Shown here: positions 6,047 through 8,710 of the stretch, piece by piece
Layout: each line of letters starts with the position of its first letter
How positions within the stretch are numbered: the stretch's first letter is position 1
DNA from: an uncultured Verrucomicrobia subdivision 3 bacterium
GTDB lineage: Bacteria; Verrucomicrobiota; Verrucomicrobiae; Limisphaerales; CAMLLE01
Reading direction: 5' to 3'
Length of the DNA: 8,710 bases
Assembly: GCA_946480555.1 (NCBI GenBank)
Contig: CAMLLE010000096.1
Location: forward strand, 1-8,710
Notes under the pieces: generated by a model
Database searches by the model: none
The model's input: the letters and a program-made list of their open reading frames with translations, nothing else
What the model was told of the DNA's origin: nothing
Position numbers and translations under genes: made by a program

Positions 6047-6120
6047 TGCGGCGACGAAGCGATCCGCGTTAAGACGTGACCCGTGAATCCGTCACGCCGC
6101 GCTTTGTCGCCGCAGTTTTT
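6047..6120 (+). terminator. Nested hairpin terminator after the GTPase operon
   Basis: The outer stem pairs 6047-6061 (TGCGGCGACGAAGCG) with 6100-6114, 15 bp with one G-U wobble. It is followed at once by GTTTTT (6115-6120), the expected plus-strand U-tract. The 38-nt interior holds a second perfect stem, CGTGAC (6075-6080) with GTCACG (6091-6096), around a 10-nt loop. It begins 6 bp after the MglB-like stop. The xylulokinase gene converges on it from the other side (stop at 6178), and the minus-strand trailer AATTAT is a weaker U-tract, so termination in that direction is less sure. Confidence 0.82.
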
Positions 6121-6177
6121 GTTCGCTCCGGCTCAACGGGGCAGAATTCCAGCCTGCCCGACATCAACCGGCGCTTT

Positions 6178-7767
6178 TCAGCAACAACCAATTCGCCTGA
6201 GCGCCTGGCGTTCGCACTCGACGTATTTCACGATCAGCTTGTCGTAAACTTTCACCGCTTTTGCACGAGGCTTGATCTGGCTGTTGGGAATCGGCTTCGC
6301 GAATCCGGCAACGACTTCCGTCCACTTCGGTTTTTCGCCCTCGCTCAACAGCCAGCCATGGGCCGCGCGCAAAGCCGCTCCGAGCGCGGCGCTTTTCGAA
6401 ACTTCGATGCGCAACACGGGGCAGTTCATCACGTCGGCCATCACTTGCAGGAGTGGCAGGTTGCCGGACGCACCGCCGGTGGCGTAAATGCATTCCGGCT
6501 TCACCTTCATCCATTGCGAATGCAGCCGCATCGACATCATCTGCGCTTCGGCGATGGCGCGGCAATGCGCGGCGGCGTCCTTCTCATCGAGATCGAACCG
6601 GTGCAACCCGGGTTGATTGACACGGGGAACGATCTCCGCGTCGAACCACGGCAGCAGAATTGCGCCGTTGTTTCCTACGGGCGTTTTCGCCAGAGCCTTC
6701 CCAAACGCATCCCAGGTTCTCACGCCGAACAGCTCGCGAACCTTCTCGCGCGCCAATGATCCGTTCTTGAAACAGATCAGCGTCATGTAATCGCCGTTGG
6801 GCGAACCGAACACATGGCCCTCGCCATTCGCATCGGTCCGGCAACGCTTCATCGAGCCGAAGTAAGTGTCGCTCGTTCCCAGGCTGATGGCGACCTGGCC
6901 TTCTTTCACGAGACCAAGTCCGATCACGCTGCAAGGATTATCACCGGACCAAACCTGAATCTGAGCAGCTGGGTTCACGCCATACTTTTTGACGAAGTAC
7001 GAACTGACCGGGCCGATGAGTTGGGAGGAAGGCGCGAGCGGTGGCAGCTTCTTCTGCAATCCGGGCGCCGTCGCTTTCAACGCATCCGCGTGCCAGTCTT
7101 TCGATTGGATATCCATCAGGTTCATTCCCGCGCCATCGCCGTGATCAATCGGCGCGATTTTCCCCGCCAGCAATGACGCCATGAACGAACTCACCAGGGC
7201 GATGTGCGCCGTGCTTTTGTAAGCGTCGCCATCGGTCTTGAAGAACTTGCGAATCTGCGGGCCGGTGAACCGTTCGAACGCATCCGAACCAGTTTTCTGC
7301 GCCGTGGCTTTCACGCCGCCCAGCTTGGCGCGAATCTCAGCGCAGTCTTCCGCCGTGGAGGAATCCATCCAGATCGGCGCAGTCTTGCGTGAGAAGACGC
7401 CGCGCAATCCGCTGACGATGCTTTTGGCCTTGGGCAGATTTGTCAGCGCGGACGCTGCGCGATCGTTCAGATAAATGGACCCGTGTTGCTGTCCGCTGCC
7501 GCTGATGGCCAGCAATTCGCCCAGCGCCACATGGTCCTTCTGCATCGCGGCGAAAATCAAATCGAGCGCCTCCGCCCACATCAGCGGCGAGCTGTGTTTC
7601 ACAAGTGGATCACGATGCGGCAGCACGCCGTTTCGGGTTTTGTAGTGAGGCAGTTCTTTGTCGAAGTTCAGCGACTTTTCGTAAACGACCTTGCGGGTGT
7701 CGAGATCGATGACGACGGCGCTGAGACTTTGCGTGCTGGAATCGAGACCGAGGAATAGCTTTGCCAT
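6178..7767 (-). CDS. xylB: FGGY-family sugar kinase, probable xylulokinase
   Basis: The product is 529 aa. FGGY kinases transfer phosphate from ATP to a sugar; xylulokinase makes D-xylulose 5-phosphate for the pentose phosphate pathway. The N-terminal phosphate loop is GLDSSTQS (from residue 7, D9). SGSGQQHGSIYL (H95) is the sugar-binding segment, written as in eukaryotic and related bacterial xylulokinases (QQHGS). GDNP carries the probable catalytic base D276. LGTSDT (296-301) is the second phosphate motif, and GGASGN (431-436) with LLQVMADV is the adenine-site motif. All are intact, so the enzyme should be active. The ATG at 7767 is chosen because it directly precedes KLFLGLDSSTQS and has GGAA about 8 nt upstream. 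An upstream TTG (7821) would add 18 residues with no family support. The gene stands alone, without xylose isomerase or transporter genes nearby. Another FGGY substrate, such as L-ribulose, cannot be excluded, but QQHGS favours xylulose. Confidence 0.93.
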   Translation of the reverse strand: MAKLFLGLDSSTQSLSAVVIDLDTRKVVYEKSLNFDKELPHYKTRNGVLPHRDPLVKHSSPLMWAEALDLIFAAMQKDHVALGELLAISGSGQQHGSIYLNDRAASALTNLPKAKSIVSGLRGVFSRKTAPIWMDSSTAEDCAEIRAKLGGVKATAQKTGSDAFERFTGPQIRKFFKTDGDAYKSTAHIALVSSFMASLLAGKIAPIDHGDGAGMNLMDIQSKDWHADALKATAPGLQKKLPPLAPSSQLIGPVSSYFVKKYGVNPAAQIQVWSGDNPCSVIGLGLVKEGQVAISLGTSDTYFGSMKRCRTDANGEGHVFGSPNGDYMTLICFKNGSLAREKVRELFGVRTWDAFGKALAKTPVGNNGAILLPWFDAEIVPRVNQPGLHRFDLDEKDAAAHCRAIAEAQMMSMRLHSQWMKVKPECIYATGGASGNLPLLQVMADVMNCPVLRIEVSKSAALGAALRAAHGWLLSEGEKPKWTEVVAGFAKPIPNSQIKPRAKAVKVYDKLIVKYVECERQALRRIGCC

Positions 7768-7802
7768 AAATATGTTTCCGGGCGCGTTGGCGCGGAGTCG
7801 AG

Positions 7803-7831
7803 AGGCTAGGAACGCAGTCAATGAGTGGCAA
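7803..7831 (-). promoter_or_regulatory. xylB: Weak sigma-70-like promoter candidate for the xylulokinase gene
   Basis: On the minus strand TTGCCA (7831-7826) and TAGCCT (7808-7803) are separated by 17 bp. The -35 matches consensus at 4 of 6 and the -10 at only 3 of 6. A transcript from here would have a leader of about 30-35 nt with GGAA before the ATG at 7767. Position and spacing are right, but the -10 is poor and may be chance. Confidence 0.25.
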
Positions 7832-7900
7832 ACTGTAAATGGCTGGCCTCAATCGGAAGACATGGACGATTCTGGGCGGGAGAGCGCTTGATCAGGTCAA

Positions 7901-8055
7901 TTAACGAAGGCGCAAAGGTGCACTGGCGCGAAGAGTTTCAAGTTCTGTTTAAATCCAAAGCTCGTATGAATGACCATTCCAGCAGGTGAAGCTCAGATCC
8001 AGGATGTCCTTCGAAGTTCCTCTGCGTCTTTGTACCTTGGCGCCTTTGCGTTGAA
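7901..8055. repeat. Imperfect inverted repeat, AACG(CA)AAGGCGCNAAGG type
   Basis: The left arm (7901-7942) begins TTAACGAAGGCGCAAAGGTG and continues CACTGGCGCGAAGAG. The reverse complement of the right arm (8009-8055) reads TTCAACGCAAAGGCGCCAAG, then GTACAAAGACGCAGAGGAAC. The best block is AAGGCGC-A/C-AAGGT-G/A-CA. The rest aligns with small gaps. About 66 bp separate the arms. Strings such as CGCAAAGGCGCAAAGG occur widely as intergenic dispersed repeats in unrelated bacterial genomes (from memory), so this is probably a degenerate hairpin-forming repeat. No associated transposase is present. Confidence 0.55.
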
Positions 8056-8125
8056 TCAATGTTGCGCCAGTTCGCATGAAGGCGGCGTCTGCGTGTGCGC
8101 TTCCTGGTCGTTGACGCTTCGAAGT

Positions 8126-8153
8126 TTGACCTCACTGGCGATTTTCTCATACT
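8126..8153 (+). promoter_or_regulatory. aroC: Putative aroC promoter, possibly giving a leaderless mRNA
   Basis: TTGACC (8126-8131, 5 of 6 to the -35 consensus) and CATACT (8148-8153, 4 of 6 to the -10) are 16 bp apart. Transcription would begin about 7 nt after the -10, at or within a base or two of the ATG at 8161, so the mRNA would be leaderless or nearly so. This agrees with the lack of any Shine-Dalgarno before aroC. It is a pattern match only. Confidence 0.4.
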
Positions 8154-8160
8154 CCCCGGC

Positions 8161-8710
8161 ATGGCAAATTCTTTCGGTCAATTGTTCCGCATCACGACGT
8201 GGGGCGAATCTCACGGCGGCGGCGTGGGCGTGGTGGTGGACGGCTGTCCGCCGCGGCTGGAATTGACCGAAGCCGATATCCAACCGGACCTGGATCGCCG
8301 CCGTCCGGGCCAATCCAAGATCGTTACACCTCGCAAGGAATCGGACACGGTTCAAATTCTCTCGGGAACGTTTGAAGGCAAGACGCTCGGCACGCCGATT
8401 TCGATGTGGGTAAAGAACGAAGACGCGCGCTCGGAAGCGTATTCCGAAATGGCAACGAAGTTTCGGCCTTCGCATGCGGACTTCACTTACACGGCGAAAT
8501 ACGGAATTCGAAACTGGCAGGGCGGCGGCCGGACGAGTGCGCGTGAAACCATCGGCCGCGTGGCCGCCGGTGCAATCGCCAAGAAAATTCTGCGCGAGCG
8601 ATTCGAGGTTGAAGTGCTTGCCTACGTAACGCAGGTGCAAAAGATCGTGGCCAACGTGGATCGCGAAAAGGTCACGTTTGCTGAGGTGGAATCGAACATC
8701 GTCCGCTGTC
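8161..8710 (+). CDS. aroC: Chorismate synthase, N-terminal part (runs off the window)
   Basis: The frame is open from the ATG at 8161 to the window edge, giving the first 183 residues of a protein usually about 350-400 aa long. Chorismate synthase removes phosphate from 5-enolpyruvylshikimate 3-phosphate to make chorismate, the last step of the shikimate pathway, using reduced FMN. The N-terminus [15 protein letters not shown] contains the family signature with H18 of GESHG, a conserved active-site residue. [11 protein letters not shown] (43-53) is the conserved Arg-rich substrate-binding segment. [15 protein letters not shown] includes H105, the second conserved His, and [10 protein letters not shown] (121-130) is the other family signature. 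The start is fixed because FGQLF aligns with the family N-terminus directly after MANS. No Shine-Dalgarno is present. The gene diverges from xylulokinase, with no functional link between them. Identification is secure. Confidence 0.97.
   Translation, partial: MANSFGQLFRITTWGESHGGGVGVVVDGCPPRLELTEADIQPDLDRRRPGQSKIVTPRKESDTVQILSGTFEGKTLGTPISMWVKNEDARSEAYSEMATKFRPSHADFTYTAKYGIRNWQGGGRTSARETIGRVAAGAIAKKILRERFEVEVLAYVTQVQKIVANVDREKVTFAEVESNIVRC

Larger units (their letters stand above)
7768..8160. other. Divergent intergenic region between xylulokinase and aroC
   Basis: This 393-bp region separates two divergent genes and should contain both promoters. The part near the kinase (7768-7900) holds a weak promoter candidate. 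The middle (7901-8055) is an imperfect inverted repeat, annotated separately. The end next to aroC (8056-8160) contains a promoter-like element abutting the ATG. Short frames crossing the region lack any protein-like features, so I see no gene here. Confidence 0.6.

Noticed and set aside
7768..7821. N-terminal extension of xylulokinase from a TTG at 7821
   Set aside because: FGGY kinases begin just before the phosphate loop; the ATG at 7767 fits and has GGAA upstream, while the extension has no family support.
8056..8640. 194-codon minus-strand frame opposite aroC
   Set aside because: Antisense to a certain chorismate synthase gene.

Overview
The window looks like ordinary chromosome from a GC-rich bacterium, most likely a member of the Verrucomicrobiota. 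This is an inference from three things: the C-terminal module of the first protein, a response regulator fused to a DUF4388/PATAN domain, and translation starts that mostly lack a Shine-Dalgarno sequence. There is no rRNA, tRNA, CRISPR array, transposase or phage gene.

Layout. Positions 1-591 (+) are the C-terminal end of a probably large secreted or surface protein. A strong hairpin at 609-639 separates it from a convergent minus-strand operon. In order of transcription that operon encodes a receiver-PATAN response regulator (2416-1355), a small roadblock-like protein (1367-1071) and a small helical protein (1065-658). A 482-bp divergent intergenic region (2417-2898) carries an imperfect inverted repeat. 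The plus-strand operon that follows encodes a 679-aa Pro/Ala-linker protein ending in a roadblock domain (2899-4938), an MglA-like small GTPase (4945-5559) and an MglB-like roadblock protein (5561-6040), and ends at a nested hairpin (6047-6114). Next come a minus-strand FGGY kinase that is probably xylulokinase (7767-6178), a 393-bp intergenic region with a second imperfect inverted repeat, and the start of chorismate synthase, aroC (8161 to the window edge).

How the genes may work together. The two head-to-head operons at 658-6040 read as one signalling island. It has an MglA-type GTPase switch, an adjacent MglB-type partner, and three further proteins or segments with roadblock-like topology (C-terminus of the 679-aa protein, the 98-aa protein, and the C-terminus of the response regulator). 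It also has a phosphorylatable receiver linked to a PATAN domain, a family known from control of type IV pilus motility in cyanobacteria. My hypothesis is a polarity, motility or surface-organisation switch in which phosphorelay input is coupled to a small GTPase. No pilus or motility structural gene lies in the window, so the output is unknown. The kinase and aroC are unrelated metabolic genes.
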